Shown: positions 16,702-26,393, numbered from the stretch's first letter. The stretch is DNA of 64,000 nt from Bog-950 sp046329535 (GCA_046329535.1 JAXLUN010000001.1:62001-126000); one strand, 5' to 3'. The notes: generated by a model not told the origin, from the letters alone. Translations and numbers: made by a program.

Positions 16702-17643
16702 TTACTTGGTTATTTCGTAGATATCCTTAGGCGTGTTCAGGTCATCTACGGTGTAATACTGAAAAGTCATTTTGGTTTTGGTGGCAATTACCTTAATAGC
16801 CCCGAAATGTGAATTATCGCAGTTGGAGAGTGTCAAACGGGCAGGGTCTAAGGGATTCGCTGTGCAGCTATACAGGTTTTCATTTCCACTATTGCCTATA
16901 ATTATATAAACAGGTTTTGCATCAGCTGTTTCATTGATACGCGCATAAAAATGTTCGTGCCCCCCCAATACTGCATCGGCACCCCAGTTTTTGTACGGAA
17001 ATTGCATAGCAGTTGCACTACCGTGCGGTCCGGGAGAGAAAGGTGGATGATGGAAGTAAACCACCTTAAACGATTCAGTAGCTGCGGCCAGCCTGCTTTG
17101 TAGCCAGTCTTTTGTCGATGAATCTACATTGCCGTTTTTACCGGTGTTGAGAGAGAAAAAATGAACCGGTCCCCAAACAAATTCGTAGTTGCGCTCATCG
17201 CCCGGCAGGGTGAAGTAATCCAGGTAAGGTTTAATAGCGGGAACCGAATAATTATCATGGTTGCCCGGTGCCGGGAAAAAACGATTCTTCTTTTCCTGAG
17301 CTGCTGGACCGGTGCAGATGCGGTCGGCAGGGGCATCGGGGTTATAAATGAAATCGCCATAGTGTTTGCCTACATTGGCTACAATAGTTCCGGCACTGCC
17401 CAGCGGGTAGTTATTATCACCAACGGTCACAATAAACTCCGGATTCCAGCTTTTTACCATTTGCGCAACTTCCGCTTCTTTCGGACTATCCTGTCCGTAA
17501 TCGCCAATGATAGCGTAGGTCACAGAATCTGATTTTTGATTGGTTTCTTTCCCGGCAAAAGGAGAGTCTATGGGTAGTTTGGCGCATGAGCTTTGCAGCA
17601 CCAGCGAGGCACTCAATACAGATAGGGAAAGGTAACGAAACAT
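16702..17643 (-). CDS. Secreted calcineurin-like metallophosphoesterase (purple-acid-phosphatase-like)
   Basis: 313 residues, with lipoprotein-type signal peptide ending SLVLQSSC (Cys 20). The metallophosphoesterase motifs occur in order: GDYGQD, GDNNYP, PGNHDNY, FHHPPFSPG and GGHEHFY, providing the Asp/His/Asn ligands of a two-metal site. The Tyr after GDN and the extracytoplasmic location resemble purple acid phosphatases. It probably releases phosphate from organic esters at the cell surface. It is the first gene of a likely two-gene unit with the thiamine-binding protein gene. Confidence 0.9.
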   Translation of the reverse strand: MFRYLSLSVLSASLVLQSSCAKLPIDSPFAGKETNQKSDSVTYAIIGDYGQDSPKEAEVAQMVKSWNPEFIVTVGDNNYPLGSAGTIVANVGKHYGDFIYNPDAPADRICTGPAAQEKKNRFFPAPGNHDNYSVPAIKPYLDYFTLPGDERNYEFVWGPVHFFSLNTGKNGNVDSSTKDWLQSRLAAATESFKVVYFHHPPFSPGPHGSATAMQFPYKNWGADAVLGGHEHFYARINETADAKPVYIIIGNSGNENLYSCTANPLDPARLTLSNCDNSHFGAIKVIATKTKMTFQYYTVDDLNTPKDIYEITK

Positions 17644-17768
17644 AAGTTGTTTTAAGAGGCGCTAAGATAGTAAAGTACAAGTCCCTTCCTGATAAAATTT
17701 GTGTTCACCAAAAGAATAGTTTTTTGTTTCTTGATTCTATTCATGTTTTATAAACCGTTTCTAACTTC

Positions 17769-17776
17769 TACCTTCG
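17769..17776 (+). promoter_or_regulatory. Promoter -7 element of acs
   Basis: TACCTTCG ends 9 bases before ATG 17786 (15 before the alternative ATG 17792). This is the same element and near-zero leader seen before the desaturase and aldo/keto reductase genes. No convincing -33 element. Confidence 0.4.
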
Positions 17777-17785
17777 TTACAAACA

Positions 17786-19690
17786 ATGTTTATGCAGCAG
17801 ATAACTACGTTGGAACAATACCACCAAGCCTACGCAGAAAGCATCGCGAATCCCGAACAGTTTTGGGGCCGGGTGGCCGAAAGTTTTACCTGGCGAAAGA
17901 AATGGGACCGCGTGCTGCAATGGAACTTTAACGAGCCGAAGGTAGAATGGTTTGCCGGTGCTGAATGTAACCTTACTGAAAACTCTTTAGATCGCCATTT
18001 GCCCGAGCGTGCCAACCAGATAGCCCTCATCTGGGAGCCCAATAACCCGAATGAAACTTCGCGCAGTTTAACTTATGCTCAGTTGCATGCAGAAGTATGC
18101 CGACTGGCTAATGTGTTAATTCAAATGGGGGTGCAGCGGGGACACCGCGTGTGTATTTATTTGCCCATGATACCGGAAGCAGCGGTGGCCATGCTGGCTT
18201 GCGCGCGTATTGGCGCCATCCATTCGGTGGTGTTTGCGGGTTTTTCTTCTACCTCTTTAGCCGACCGCATCAACGATAGTCAATGCTCTGTGCTGCTAAC
18301 GGCCGATGCAGTTTACCGGGCAGAGAAGAAGATAGACCTCAAAAAAATTGCCGATGAAGCCATGGCCGTTTCGCCTTCCATTGAAAAATGTGTAGTGTTT
18401 AATCATCGTAACTCGGCTGTTAACATGAAACCCGGTCGTGACCTATGGTGGAGTGATTTGATAAAAAATGTTTCGTCTGAACATCAGCCCGCCCCCATGC
18501 AGGCTGAAGATCCACTGTTTATACTATATACATCAGGTAGCACCGGCAAGCCTAAAGGGGTTCTGCATACTACTGCTGGATATATGGTGTATGTAGCCTA
18601 TACTTTTTTAAATGTATTCAACTACCGCGAAAGGGAAGTATTCTTCTGCACTGCCGATGTGGGTTGGGTAACGGGACATTCGTATCTGCTTTATGGCCCT
18701 TTGTTGAACGGAGGTACTACGGTCATGTTTGAGGGCATTCCCACATATCCTGATCACGGCCGTTTTTGGGATATCGTAGATAAGCATCGGGTGAATATTC
18801 TTTATACGGCTCCTACAGCTATCCGCTCGCTGCAAAGCTATGGGGAGGAAATATTCCTTACCAAAAACCTTTCCTCTCTGCGTATTCTTGGTTCGGTAGG
18901 TGAGCCTATTAACGAGGAGGCGTGGCATTGGTATCACCGGTATGCTGGCAAGGAGCAATGTCCTATAGTCGACACTTGGTGGCAGACCGAAACAGGTGGT
19001 ATTCTCATTTCACCGCTGGCGCATGTAACACCATTGAAACCGGCCTTTGCAACCCTTCCTTTGCCGGGAGTACAACCGGTTTTAATGAATGAAATAGGAC
19101 AGGAGATATCCGGTAATGGAGTAGAAGGTAACTTATGCATTAAGGCCCCTTGGCCTGGTATGTCGCGTACGGTGTATGGAGACCATGAGCGCCACCGGCA
19201 AACTTATTTTTCGGCTTATCCCGGCTATTACTTTACTGGTGACGGTGCCCGCAGAGATGAAGATGGCTACTACCGCATTACAGGCCGGGTGGATGATGTA
19301 ATTAATGTTTCGGGACACCGTATTGGTACGGGTGAAATTGAAGATGCTATTGATGAACACGATTGGGTGATTGAAACGGCTGTGGTGGGTTATCCGCACG
19401 ACTTGAAAGGACAAGGTATTTATGCTTTTGTTATTTGCGGTCGGATAGTGCTCAATGAAGAGGATCTGCGCAACGAGATAAAACGAGGCGTGGCCGAAAA
19501 GATTGGTCCTTTTGCACGCCCGGATAAAATACAGGTGGTGAGCGGACTACCTAAAACCCGCAGCGGAAAAATTATGCGCAGAATTCTTCGCAAAATTGCT
19601 GAGGGCGATACCTCTAACCTGGGCGATATCTCTACTCTGCTAGACCCTTCAGTAGTGGATCAGATTGTGGCAGGGGCTACTAAAATATAA
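17786..19690 (+). CDS. acs: Acetyl-CoA synthetase (AMP-forming)
   Basis: 634 residues, normal for Acs (~650). The ANL-family AMP-binding motif YTSGSTGKPKG lies at ~248-258. The hinge region reads TGDGARRDEDGYYRITGR, and the C-terminal SGK motif carries the Lys (595) acetylated in this family. The WWQTETGG block is typical of acetate rather than longer-chain acids. The enzyme makes acetyl-CoA from acetate, CoA and ATP in the cytosol. Start ATG 17786 or 17792; the second leaves a more normal spacing to the promoter element. A small membrane protein gene follows after 19 bases. Confidence 0.95.
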   Translation: MFMQQITTLEQYHQAYAESIANPEQFWGRVAESFTWRKKWDRVLQWNFNEPKVEWFAGAECNLTENSLDRHLPERANQIALIWEPNNPNETSRSLTYAQLHAEVCRLANVLIQMGVQRGHRVCIYLPMIPEAAVAMLACARIGAIHSVVFAGFSSTSLADRINDSQCSVLLTADAVYRAEKKIDLKKIADEAMAVSPSIEKCVVFNHRNSAVNMKPGRDLWWSDLIKNVSSEHQPAPMQAEDPLFILYTSGSTGKPKGVLHTTAGYMVYVAYTFLNVFNYREREVFFCTADVGWVTGHSYLLYGPLLNGGTTVMFEGIPTYPDHGRFWDIVDKHRVNILYTAPTAIRSLQSYGEEIFLTKNLSSLRILGSVGEPINEEAWHWYHRYAGKEQCPIVDTWWQTETGGILISPLAHVTPLKPAFATLPLPGVQPVLMNEIGQEISGNGVEGNLCIKAPWPGMSRTVYGDHERHRQTYFSAYPGYYFTGDGARRDEDGYYRITGRVDDVINVSGHRIGTGEIEDAIDEHDWVIETAVVGYPHDLKGQGIYAFVICGRIVLNEEDLRNEIKRGVAEKIGPFARPDKIQVVSGLPKTRSGKIMRRILRKIAEGDTSNLGDISTLLDPSVVDQIVAGATKI

Positions 19691-19709
19691 ACGCTAGTTG
19701 ACGGTTGTT

Positions 19710-20105
19710 ATGATTTTCCTGAAAGCACTCTCCATCTGGTTATTATTAATGTTTTTGGAAACCTTGCATGGCACTGCCCGCATACTACTGCTGGTTCCAC
19801 TTGTAGGCGATTTTCGCGCGCGGCAGGTTACCGTATTTACCGGAGCGCTGCTCGTTTTTGCCATCACCACTCTATTCATTCGCTGGTTAAAACCCTCTGA
19901 TGGTAAACAGTGCTTGTCCATCGGAGCGATGTGGGTGCTGCTCACTTTGTGTTTCGAAATTGGTTTGGGGCTTTATGTATTTGGCATGACCACACAACGC
20001 ATTCTGGAAGACTATAACTTACCCGCAGGTGGTCTAATGCCTATCGGACTGTTGCTTATGTTTCTGACCCCTCTGTTGGCTGCTAAACTTAGAGAAGTGG
20101 TGTAG
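19710..20105 (+). CDS. Small integral membrane protein of unknown function
   Basis: 131 residues from ATG 19710 (MIFLKALSIWLL). Four hydrophobic stretches are visible (about residues 3-30, 40-58, 70-95 and 105-124), with a conserved-looking ETLHG near the first and TQRILEDYNLPAGGLMP before the last. I do not recognise the family. It follows acs by 19 bases and may share its transcript, but no acetate-transport motif is apparent. Confidence 0.7.
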   Translation: MIFLKALSIWLLLMFLETLHGTARILLLVPLVGDFRARQVTVFTGALLVFAITTLFIRWLKPSDGKQCLSIGAMWVLLTLCFEIGLGLYVFGMTTQRILEDYNLPAGGLMPIGLLLMFLTPLLAAKLREVV

Positions 20106-20311
20106 ATTAAGAAAAACAGGATGAAGGATTAGTTGATTACACTGAAGACAATATCCTTAGCAGTTTTAATACGGATCTCAGAAATTAATGCCCAAGCCAA
20201 TTTACCTGTTGAGGAAGTGGGCTATTGAAAGCCAAATTCACTTCAATACTTTTGTAATGTATTTTCTCAACCTAGTAGATTTCTACTCTTTTTTTGTTTT
20301 AGATCATCTGC

Positions 20312-21460
20312 TTATTTCAACAAATTTCGTGCAATCAACTCCTTCATTATCTCATTGGTCCCTGCATAAATACGCTGTACACGGGCATCGGCCCAGGCGC
20401 GGGCTACCTGATACTCCCAGATATAGCCATATCCTCCATGAAGTTGCAGACACTCATCGGCAGCTTTGCTTTGCAGGTCGGTAAGCCAGTATTTAGCCAT
20501 GGAGGCAGTGGCTTGGTCCAGTTTCTTTTCGCAGTGCAGTTCTACACAACGGTCCACAAAAGTTCTGCCCACAGTTACTTCGGTAGCTACTTCGGCCAGT
20601 TTGAAACGGGTGTTTTGCAGTTCACTGATTGATTTGCCAAAGGCCATACGCTCTTTGGTATATTGAACGGTTGCTTCCAATACACCTTCGGCTGCACCAA
20701 TAGCAGAAAGCGCCACTACCAATCTTTCCTGGCTCAGTTCAGTCATCAGATACTTGAACCCTTCCCCTTCTTTGCCCAATAAATTTTCTTTCGGTACTTC
20801 TACATTTTCAAAAAATAACTCGCATGTATCCTGTGCATGAAGGCCTATTTTTTCGAATGGTTTACCTTTGGTAAATCCTTTCATACCAGTGTCCATCACC
20901 AGTAGTGAAATTCCCTTAGCTCCCTTGGTAGGGTCAGTTTTTACGGCCACCACACATACATCGCTCAGATAACCGTTGGTAATAAAAGTTTTAGAACCAT
21001 TTACCAGATAATAATCGCCTTTATCTACAGCCGTGGCTCTCATACCCTGCAAATCGCTACCGGCACCGGGTTCGGTCATGGCTATAGATGCAATCCATTC
21101 ACCAGTAACCAGTTTTGGCAGATATTTTTTTTTGGTGGCTTCATTGCCGTAGTGTTCAATATATGGAGTTACAATATCGGAGTGTAATGGGTAACCCACA
21201 GCCGGACCTGCAGCACCGGTTTTAGAAAGCTCTTCGGTAACAATGGCGTTGTAACGAAAATCTTGAATGCCCAGTCCGCCATACTCTTCGGCTACCTGCA
21301 TACATAAGAAACCAGCTTCGCCAAACTTCAGCCAGCTCTCGCGGCTAACCATTTGTGCTTTTTCCCATTTGGCATTGTTGGGGGTAATTTCTTTGGCAAT
21401 AAAATCGCGCACACTTTGCGCAAACATCTGGTGTTCTTCGTTATATATGTTTCTTAACAT
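20312..21460 (-). CDS. Acyl-CoA dehydrogenase
   Basis: 382 residues, full-length for the family. The three domains are recognisable: N-terminal helices (REITPNNAKWEKA-like start, EYGGLGIQDFRYNAIVTEE), the middle FAD-contacting SIAMTEPGAGSDLQGM, and the C-terminal LQLHGGYGYIWEYQVAR. The catalytic Glu sits in YAGTNEI near the C-terminus. The enzyme should oxidise acyl-CoA (or a branched-chain acyl-CoA) to the enoyl form, passing electrons to ETF. Chain-length preference cannot be read. No other beta-oxidation gene is adjacent. Confidence 0.93.
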   Translation of the reverse strand: MLRNIYNEEHQMFAQSVRDFIAKEITPNNAKWEKAQMVSRESWLKFGEAGFLCMQVAEEYGGLGIQDFRYNAIVTEELSKTGAAGPAVGYPLHSDIVTPYIEHYGNEATKKKYLPKLVTGEWIASIAMTEPGAGSDLQGMRATAVDKGDYYLVNGSKTFITNGYLSDVCVVAVKTDPTKGAKGISLLVMDTGMKGFTKGKPFEKIGLHAQDTCELFFENVEVPKENLLGKEGEGFKYLMTELSQERLVVALSAIGAAEGVLEATVQYTKERMAFGKSISELQNTRFKLAEVATEVTVGRTFVDRCVELHCEKKLDQATASMAKYWLTDLQSKAADECLQLHGGYGYIWEYQVARAWADARVQRIYAGTNEIMKELIARNLLK

Positions 21461-21532
21461 GAGGCATGTTTTTAAGTGGGTGTAATGATAGATAAAAATA
21501 GATTGCTCAAGTAGGCTGTGCGGCAGAAGTTT

Positions 21533-21886
21533 TTACTGTTTACCGTCTTCCCAATCGGCTGTTTTTTTTGCTAATGTCTGCGCAAATTTTTTCATTTCTT
21601 CTACAGCATACGGGTTGCCGGTGGCTTTTGCGTAGCTTTCGCTCATGCTCAGCAGGGTTTGAAAAAAGTGGCTGTGCATTTCATCGGTGGTCATATCGTT
21701 GGTCCACAAATCTATTTTCAGGGTTTGATTCTGCACCATATCCCAGATAGAGATCATAATGCTTTTACAATCGCGCAGCTCATTGTTTTTGCTGTCGGTG
21801 GCCATCCATTTAATATCAAGTGGAACATTCTTGCTGTCCAGGCCCACTTTGAAACGTATCTCAGATGTTTTAACTACTTCGCTCAT
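21533..21886 (-). CDS. gldC: Gliding motility protein GldC
   Basis: 117 residues, the usual GldC length. It begins MSEVVKTSEIRFKVGLDSKN and contains DIKWMATDSK, SIMISIWD and TNDMTTDEMHSHFFQTL, the family signature. No signal peptide is present. GldC belongs to the Bacteroidota gliding/T9SS set but is accessory; it occurs in many non-gliding species, so it does not prove motility here. The thioredoxin-like gene is downstream on the same strand, 33 bases... away on the left side (21920-22531 lies upstream of it in transcription), so the two may be co-transcribed. Confidence 0.9.
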   Translation of the reverse strand: MSEVVKTSEIRFKVGLDSKNVPLDIKWMATDSKNNELRDCKSIMISIWDMVQNQTLKIDLWTNDMTTDEMHSHFFQTLLSMSESYAKATGNPYAVEEMKKFAQTLAKKTADWEDGKQ

Positions 21887-21919
21887 TTTTAATACTGTTT
21901 ATTTTTAATAGATAATAGA

Positions 21920-22531
21920 TTAATGGTTCCATCGCTTCATCAGTTCATATAACTCTTGCTGGATACTTCTGGTCATATCTTCAGCATACCAGGCATGTAT
22001 TTTTCGTACACTCTCGCGATAATCAAAGTGTGCTGAGTCTTTAAATTCCATTACCAGCCGCTGTAATACTTCAGGCCGTGGCCCCCAGGTGCCTACTTCC
22101 TGTAAACTGCTTTTGCGCACACAAACCAATTTTGGAATAGATTCACTCCCTTTAGTGTGATAATGATCCATTACTTCCGGATTTGAATCGCGCAGTAAAA
22201 TGCGAAACTCAATATGACCGCTACATTGCGCAATCATAGCCAAAGCCGGTGTGCTCCAGCTGGCATCTCCACACCAGGGTTCGCTGATAACTACCCAAAC
22301 CCAATCCTCTTTCAGGTCCGATAAGGCATTGTAAAGTTTCTGATTCAAAACAATATTCTCCATTACCCGGTTCATGCGTTCCAGATTAGATCGGGTGTAA
22401 CGGAATGTGCTGTCATTGCTATAAATGCCTAAGCGAGGTATTTTCTCTTCCAGAATATCTTGAGTTAGTTGCAGATAATCTTCAAAAGAAATGGTTTTGT
22501 TCAGGTAAGCGGAAATGACAGAGGCGTTCAT
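21920..22531 (-). CDS. Thioredoxin-fold protein with single active-site Cys
   Basis: 203 residues from ATG 22531 (MNASVISAYLN); a longer form would overlap the divergent promoter and is unlikely. Residues ~75-175 have a thioredoxin fold with EPWCGDASWSTPALAMI and IPKLVCV before the cis-Pro region, like the Thioredoxin_9 family. The active site has only one Cys (87) in WCGDAS, so it cannot form the usual CxxC disulfide. A bacilliredoxin-like or other thiol-handling role is possible, given that bshC is elsewhere in the window; this is inference. gldC lies 33 bases downstream. Confidence 0.8.
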   Translation of the reverse strand: MNASVISAYLNKTISFEDYLQLTQDILEEKIPRLGIYSNDSTFRYTRSNLERMNRVMENIVLNQKLYNALSDLKEDWVWVVISEPWCGDASWSTPALAMIAQCSGHIEFRILLRDSNPEVMDHYHTKGSESIPKLVCVRKSSLQEVGTWGPRPEVLQRLVMEFKDSAHFDYRESVRKIHAWYAEDMTRSIQQELYELMKRWNH

Positions 22532-22584
22532 GAGGCGGCAAATATAACAGGATTGATTATTGATAATCAGTTGGCAATTTTGGG

Positions 22585-22614
22585 TTTGTTTATTGCGCGC
22601 CTCTTTTACCTTCG
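22585..22614 (+). promoter_or_regulatory. Promoter of the aldo/keto reductase gene
   Basis: TTTG (22585-22588) and TACCTTCG (22607-22614), 18 bases apart, match the Bacteroidota promoter except for one base. The leader to ATG 22641 would be ~20 bases. The divergent thioredoxin-like gene starts at 22531. Confidence 0.55.
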
Positions 22615-22640
22615 TCATTACTAACCATAAAAATACAACC

Positions 22641-23627
22641 ATGGAGTATCGCAGATTGGGTAAATCAGGCTTACAGATAAGTGCTCTTTCTTTAGGCAGC
22701 TGGGTAACTTTCGGTTATCAGATAGAAGATTCCGTAGCTGAGCAATTGATGATAAAAGCTTATGAGGCCGGCATCAATTTTTTCGACAATGCCGAAGTAT
22801 ACGCGCATGGAAAGAGTGAAGTGGTAATGGGTAACATTCTGAAGAAAATGAATTGGGATCGCGATACTTGGATGGTCAGTTCAAAAGTTTTCTGGGGCCG
22901 TACGGCTAACCCACTACCCAACCAACGCGGACTGATGCGCAAGCACATCATAGAAGGCTGTCATGCGGCTCTCAGGCGTTTGCAGGTAGAATATCTGGAT
23001 TTGTATTACTGCCATCGGCCGGATGTAAACACCCCCATTGAAGAAACTGTATGGACCATGCATAACCTGGTTACACAGGGAAAGATTTTATACTGGGGCA
23101 CCAGTGAATGGAACAGTCAGCAGATTACCGAAGCGCATTATTGGGCGGCTAAGCACAGTCTGATAGGTCCGGTTGTAGAACAGCCTCAATACAACATGCT
23201 GCACCGCGACTTTATGGAGCGTGATTATCTGCCTTTGTTTGATAACTTTGGTATGGGTACAACTATTTGGAGTCCTTTAGCTTCAGGTTTGCTTACCGGC
23301 AAACATTTTCAAGAAAATACCAATGAGAAAACCCGCTTTGAATTGATGCAATGGTTAAAAGACCGCGTTTTGGGTGATGAAGCCAAAGTGGCTAAAGTAA
23401 AGGCATTGAATGAACTATCCAAAGAAGTGGGTATATCATTTACGCATCTGGCGCTTTGCTGGTGTTTAAAGAATAAGAATGTATCTTCTGTAATATTAGG
23501 TGCTTCCAAAGTTTCCCAACTGGATGAGAATCTGCAATGTTTCGACTCGTTACCTAAAGTAACGGATGAGGTGATGCGGAAAGCTGATGAAATACTCCAA
23601 AACAAACCGCAGGTGATTGTTTACTAG
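22641..23627 (+). CDS. Aldo/keto reductase (Kv-beta-like subfamily)
   Basis: 328 residues from ATG 22641 (MEYRRLGKSGLQISALSLG); in-frame sequence upstream overlaps the promoter and is not coding. The AKR barrel shows the catalytic Asp/Tyr region in NFFDNAEVYAHGKSE, then DLYYCHRPD, GTSEWNSQQI, QPQYNMLHR and the NADPH-binding tail (SSVILGASKVSQLDEN). The pattern matches AKR6/12-like enzymes similar to voltage-gated K+ channel beta subunits. It should reduce aldehydes or ketones with NADPH in the cytosol; natural substrate unknown. Its stop is 7 bases from the stop of convergent gpsA. Confidence 0.9.
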   Translation: MEYRRLGKSGLQISALSLGSWVTFGYQIEDSVAEQLMIKAYEAGINFFDNAEVYAHGKSEVVMGNILKKMNWDRDTWMVSSKVFWGRTANPLPNQRGLMRKHIIEGCHAALRRLQVEYLDLYYCHRPDVNTPIEETVWTMHNLVTQGKILYWGTSEWNSQQITEAHYWAAKHSLIGPVVEQPQYNMLHRDFMERDYLPLFDNFGMGTTIWSPLASGLLTGKHFQENTNEKTRFELMQWLKDRVLGDEAKVAKVKALNELSKEVGISFTHLALCWCLKNKNVSSVILGASKVSQLDENLQCFDSLPKVTDEVMRKADEILQNKPQVIVY

Positions 23628-23634
23628 ACCGCAG

Positions 23635-24678
23635 CTACAAATCTAAATATTCGGCATCCGAACTCACATAATATCTCATCAGGAATTTGACAGCACGCTC
23701 AATCTCCATTTCTTCAAACATAACTTTGTAAATAGCTTGCAACAAGGGGGCGTTTGCACCAACATGATCAACTATCAGTTTACCAATTTTAAGTGTTCTT
23801 ACTCCTTCTGCTACTTCTCCTAATGAGGCAAGGATATCGTCCAGTTTTTCTCCTTTCGCAATTCGATAGCCTACGGTGAAATTTCTTGATTTGGGTGAAG
23901 AGCAGGTGGCTATTAAATCACCTATTCCGGCCATGCCTAAAAAGGCGCGTTTGTCGGCACCTAGTGCTTTGCCTATATAAATCATTTCTGCCATTCCCCG
24001 GGTAATCAGTAAGGCTTTTACATTTTCGCCATAACCTAATCCGTTTAGAGCCCCAGCCGCTATTGCCACATAGTTCTTTAAAACACCTGCCAGTTCAATT
24101 CCAAGGATATCATGGGTGCCGTAGACCTGAAAACGGTCGCTTTTCAAAGCTTCAATACCTTCACGGATAACCTCATCAAAGCGACTGGCAATAACTGTGG
24201 CAGCGGGTTGCTGCTCCATAATTTCCAGAGCCAGATTAGGTCCGGCCAGGCTACCTACCCGAACAATACCGGTTTCCTGTAAGATTAATTCACTCATTGT
24301 TTTAATATCCCTCAAGCGGATATTCTTTGCTTCGGCTGTTTCAATATCAAATTCGCAGTGCAGACCTTTAGTAGTGTGAATCATGATGTGGTCAGGTCGC
24401 AGATATGGCGAAAAGTCAATAATCATGTTTTTGAAGTGCTGTGAAGGAACTGCAGGAAACAGCAGATAACAGTTTTTTGCCACCTGCTCCAGCGACTCTG
24501 CCATATAGATGTTAGGATGCAATGCGTAGCCTCTTACGGTTTTATCGCGCTTAATTTGTTCTCTTGCTTCCTCATCGCGTACATACATTAAAACCTGCTG
24601 GTTTTCGGCTAACAGATTAGCAATGGCTGAGCCGAAACTCCCGGCTCCTATAACTCCAACCACTTTAGTCTTTGACAT
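23635..24678 (-). CDS. gpsA: Glycerol-3-phosphate dehydrogenase [NAD(P)+]
   Basis: 347 residues. The Rossmann motif VIGAGSFGSAIANLLAE is at ~9-25, and the catalytic region ELAGVLKNYVAIAAGALNGLGYG carries the active-site Lys. The product makes sn-glycerol-3-phosphate from dihydroxyacetone phosphate for phospholipid synthesis. It lies 26 bases downstream of a PlsB-like acyltransferase gene on the same strand, so supply and first acylation of glycerol-3-phosphate appear to be encoded together. Confidence 0.95.
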   Translation of the reverse strand: MSKTKVVGVIGAGSFGSAIANLLAENQQVLMYVRDEEAREQIKRDKTVRGYALHPNIYMAESLEQVAKNCYLLFPAVPSQHFKNMIIDFSPYLRPDHIMIHTTKGLHCEFDIETAEAKNIRLRDIKTMSELILQETGIVRVGSLAGPNLALEIMEQQPAATVIASRFDEVIREGIEALKSDRFQVYGTHDILGIELAGVLKNYVAIAAGALNGLGYGENVKALLITRGMAEMIYIGKALGADKRAFLGMAGIGDLIATCSSPKSRNFTVGYRIAKGEKLDDILASLGEVAEGVRTLKIGKLIVDHVGANAPLLQAIYKVMFEEMEIERAVKFLMRYYVSSDAEYLDL

Positions 24679-24704
24679 GCAATTTGTTTTAATCTATTAC
24701 TTGG

Positions 24705-26393
24705 TTATATCATGTTCTCCAATTTATAGCCCTCTAAACGGTTATGGTAATAGAAGAGTAGTTTCATATCTTCTGTGCCCATAAAATCTCCGTTTTTGGT
24801 AATTGTAGAAGCGGTATGATACATGTTAATGTTCTTCATGCCGTGGTCAATAATTTTTTCAATATTCCACCGTAGCTCAGGAGAAATGTGAACCTCACCG
24901 GCATCTGTAAGTAACTTTAACTTCTCTTTTACTCTGGAAACCGCTTCTGTATACTCGGTATAGGGTATTGCAATATCTTCAGAAGGAGTTCTCAGCAGCG
25001 TGAAAAGATCGTATGCTTTGTATCTGCGCTTAATCATTTCAAATAGTGTAAAGCAGATAAGGTGGCTGGTTAAAACCACATTATAGCGATAGTAATTATC
25101 TACAATCCGTTCACTAAGAAGTTTGGTGTATTCTCCGTCACGCTGTTCATCATCTTTTAGTTCGCCATTGGTGAGAAAGTAATTCTTGACATTGATTTTT
25201 TGCCCCAAATGGTTGTAGCTGTTTCCTTCATCATCTACTTTATTGCCTACTACATCCATTACCTCTCCAAAAGAAACAGAGAGGGATGAGGAGGCAGAAA
25301 AGAACTTGAACATGAATCGAATCAGTTTAAATGATGTAGAGTATTCGTCATTCTCTTTGTAGTAGCGTTCTTTACCTGTCTCTTTCAAGTAGTCATTAAT
25401 AAGACCCGGAGCTTCGAGAACAAAGTGATAGTTGATAATGCAGGGAACTACATAGATTTTAGGTGCGGTTTCTGAAGGAAAATTCTTGTAATGCAGTTTC
25501 TGCGCCTCAATGGCTGTACTCAACAAACCCAACTTCAGTTTCTTTTCCAAATGTCCCGATCTTGAGCGGGTACCCCCTGGAAAAAATATGCTATGAGCTC
25601 CTCGTTGAATAGCTACTGTTGAGTATGTTTTGAGGGTTTCCAGATAGACCGTGTTCTTTTTTCTTCTGTCAACTTTGTAAGCTCCCAGCCGGCCCATAAA
25701 ATAGGAGAGGAGACCAATGCTAAAAAGATTTAGACCTGCACCATAAGTAAATGCGGGGAGTCCCATTTCATTTAATATCCAACCTACCATGATTGAATCC
25801 ATGTTACTGAAATGGGTAGGTACAACGATTACTGTTCCTTTAGAGGATAAGTGCCTGATCTTTTCAATATCACCAGTTATAGGTATCTTTTCGTGGATGG
25901 TACGAACGTTACGGGCAACCGTCTTTAGCCATTTACCGGGAGCGGCACTTAAAACGCGGCCAAAAAACTGAGGTAATATAGCTCTGGCCATGCCAAACGC
26001 TCCGGGGTCGAATTCGCCTAATATTTCATTAGCATAACGGTCAATAATCTCATCGAGCAATTCTTCCTCATTCAGCAAGGAATTATCTTCAGCCTGCTCA
26101 ATCTTAATGAGTTTACTTTTAATCTTATTCCAGAATTGCTGCTCATCTTTAGGGTCAGCTTTCCATGGCTTTTCTGTAAGCCGAACTCTTTCCTGATATA
26201 ATACTTTAGCTAACTCACTTCGTAATGCTTTCTCCGTAGCAAAGCGCTCTTTTATTTTCAGCTTGACCTTTGCTTTTACTTCTGCTATAAAGTCTTCTTT
26301 GTGCTCGGTTAGTTTGTATATGGGCCATTGCTTCAAATCTTCAATAACATAAGGCAATGGATAGTCTGAAGGTTTGTATTCTCGTCCGCTCAT
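24705..26393 (-). CDS. PlsB-like glycerol-3-phosphate acyltransferase
   Basis: 562 residues, larger than simple PlsC enzymes. The acyltransferase blocks are visible in order: PTHFSNMDSIMVG (HxxxxD-type site), a GAGLNLFSIG region, FFPGGTRSRSGH and VPCIINYHFV. Charged helical regions flank the domain (residues ~1-120 and 400-562). It probably esterifies position 1 of glycerol-3-phosphate with an acyl-CoA or acyl-ACP at the inner membrane face, consistent with the gpsA gene immediately downstream. Activity on lysophosphatidate instead cannot be excluded. Confidence 0.85.
   Translation of the reverse strand: MSGREYKPSDYPLPYVIEDLKQWPIYKLTEHKEDFIAEVKAKVKLKIKERFATEKALRSELAKVLYQERVRLTEKPWKADPKDEQQFWNKIKSKLIKIEQAEDNSLLNEEELLDEIIDRYANEILGEFDPGAFGMARAILPQFFGRVLSAAPGKWLKTVARNVRTIHEKIPITGDIEKIRHLSSKGTVIVVPTHFSNMDSIMVGWILNEMGLPAFTYGAGLNLFSIGLLSYFMGRLGAYKVDRRKKNTVYLETLKTYSTVAIQRGAHSIFFPGGTRSRSGHLEKKLKLGLLSTAIEAQKLHYKNFPSETAPKIYVVPCIINYHFVLEAPGLINDYLKETGKERYYKENDEYSTSFKLIRFMFKFFSASSSLSVSFGEVMDVVGNKVDDEGNSYNHLGQKINVKNYFLTNGELKDDEQRDGEYTKLLSERIVDNYYRYNVVLTSHLICFTLFEMIKRRYKAYDLFTLLRTPSEDIAIPYTEYTEAVSRVKEKLKLLTDAGEVHISPELRWNIEKIIDHGMKNINMYHTASTITKNGDFMGTEDMKLLFYYHNRLEGYKLENMI

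Noticed and set aside
21887..21919. A gldC-linked T9SS operon (gldB/gldC pair)
   Set aside because: The adjacent gene is thioredoxin-like, not gldB; no other gld gene is contiguous.
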